A stretch of DNA of 5,956 nt from positions 1-5,956 of the forward strand of contig JBDKFN010000086.1 in the NCBI GenBank assembly GCA_039798705.1, given 5' to 3'. The notes below the pieces were generated by a model. That model worked only from the letters and a program-made list of their open reading frames with translations. It was not told the DNA's origin and searched no databases. The DNA is from CAIKLP01 sp039798705. GTDB lineage: Bacteria; Bacteroidota; Bacteroidia; Sphingobacteriales; Sphingobacteriaceae. Shown here piece by piece: positions 5,908-5,956 of the stretch (position 1 is the first letter of the stretch; each line of letters starts with the position of its first letter). The position numbers and the translations under genes were made by a program.

Positions 5908-5956
5908 TTATTCGCGCTCTTTGATGGCTAATTGACCGCAAGCAGCATCAATGTCT
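5908..5956 (-). CDS. rlmN: 23S rRNA (adenine-C2) methyltransferase RlmN, C-terminal fragment
   Basis: Only the last 15 codons are in the window; the rest lies beyond the right edge. The reading is DIDAACGQLAIKERE then TAA, with DIDAACGQLA being the highly conserved C-terminal motif of RlmN, the radical-SAM enzyme that methylates C2 of A2503 in 23S rRNA and A37 in some tRNAs. The Cys of AACGQL (codon at 5938-5940) corresponds to the methyl-carrying Cys355 of E. coli RlmN, so that essential residue is present. The tail after the motif is short, 9 residues. The assignment rests on this one motif, but it is distinctive. The gene precedes comF on the same strand. Confidence 0.85.
   Translation of the reverse strand, partial: DIDAACGQLAIKERE

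Noticed and set aside
5888..5910. TGCA-AGAA-TGCA followed by a run of T on the plus strand, like a terminator
   Set aside because: The stem is only 4 bp, and no plus-strand gene runs toward it; on the minus strand, where the genes are, the run is A.

Overview
The window looks like chromosomal DNA of a Bacteroidota member, probably in the Chitinophagales/Sphingobacteriales range. The reasons are the ScpA sequence style (the 'RDELDIYDIPI' N-terminus), an outer-membrane barrel gene of the Wzi/RemB type, several exact TAnnTTTG (-7) promoter matches typical of this phylum, starts without an obvious Shine-Dalgarno sequence, and moderate G+C (about 43% in hand-counted stretches of the core genes). 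The genus cannot be fixed from the sequence alone.

Layout from left to right. Positions 1-182 are an AT-rich control region with a perfect 20-bp palindrome at 65-84. A secreted beta-barrel outer-membrane protein gene follows on the + strand (183-1736). It converges, with 3 bp between stops, on scpA (1740-2531, minus), which encodes the kleisin of the SMC-ScpAB chromosome condensation complex. A 111-bp divergent intergenic region separates scpA from dxs (2643-4526, plus), which encodes the first enzyme of the MEP isoprenoid pathway. The end of dxs overlaps by 4 bp the end of a YoeB-type RNase toxin gene (4523-4792, minus). That gene lies 3 bp downstream of its YefM-type antitoxin gene (4796-5065, minus). 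Next come a comF-family phosphoribosyltransferase gene (5158-5853, minus) and the last codons of rlmN (5908-5956, minus), cut by the window edge.

The only accessory module recognised is the yefM-yoeB toxin-antitoxin pair. It is clearly poorer in G+C (about 30-33%) than dxs and comF beside it (about 43-44%), as expected of a mobile cassette that landed between two convergent housekeeping genes. Its promoter region holds the most informative non-coding signal: three TGTAC hexamers at exactly 12-bp spacing, the core and geometry known for the E. coli yefM-yoeB operator, with an exact Bacteroidota -7 box overlapping the middle copy. The remaining genes are housekeeping genes that share no pathway; their neighbourhood is simply local gene order. 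I see no RNA gene, CRISPR array, insertion sequence or convincing intrinsic terminator, and no clearly new system.
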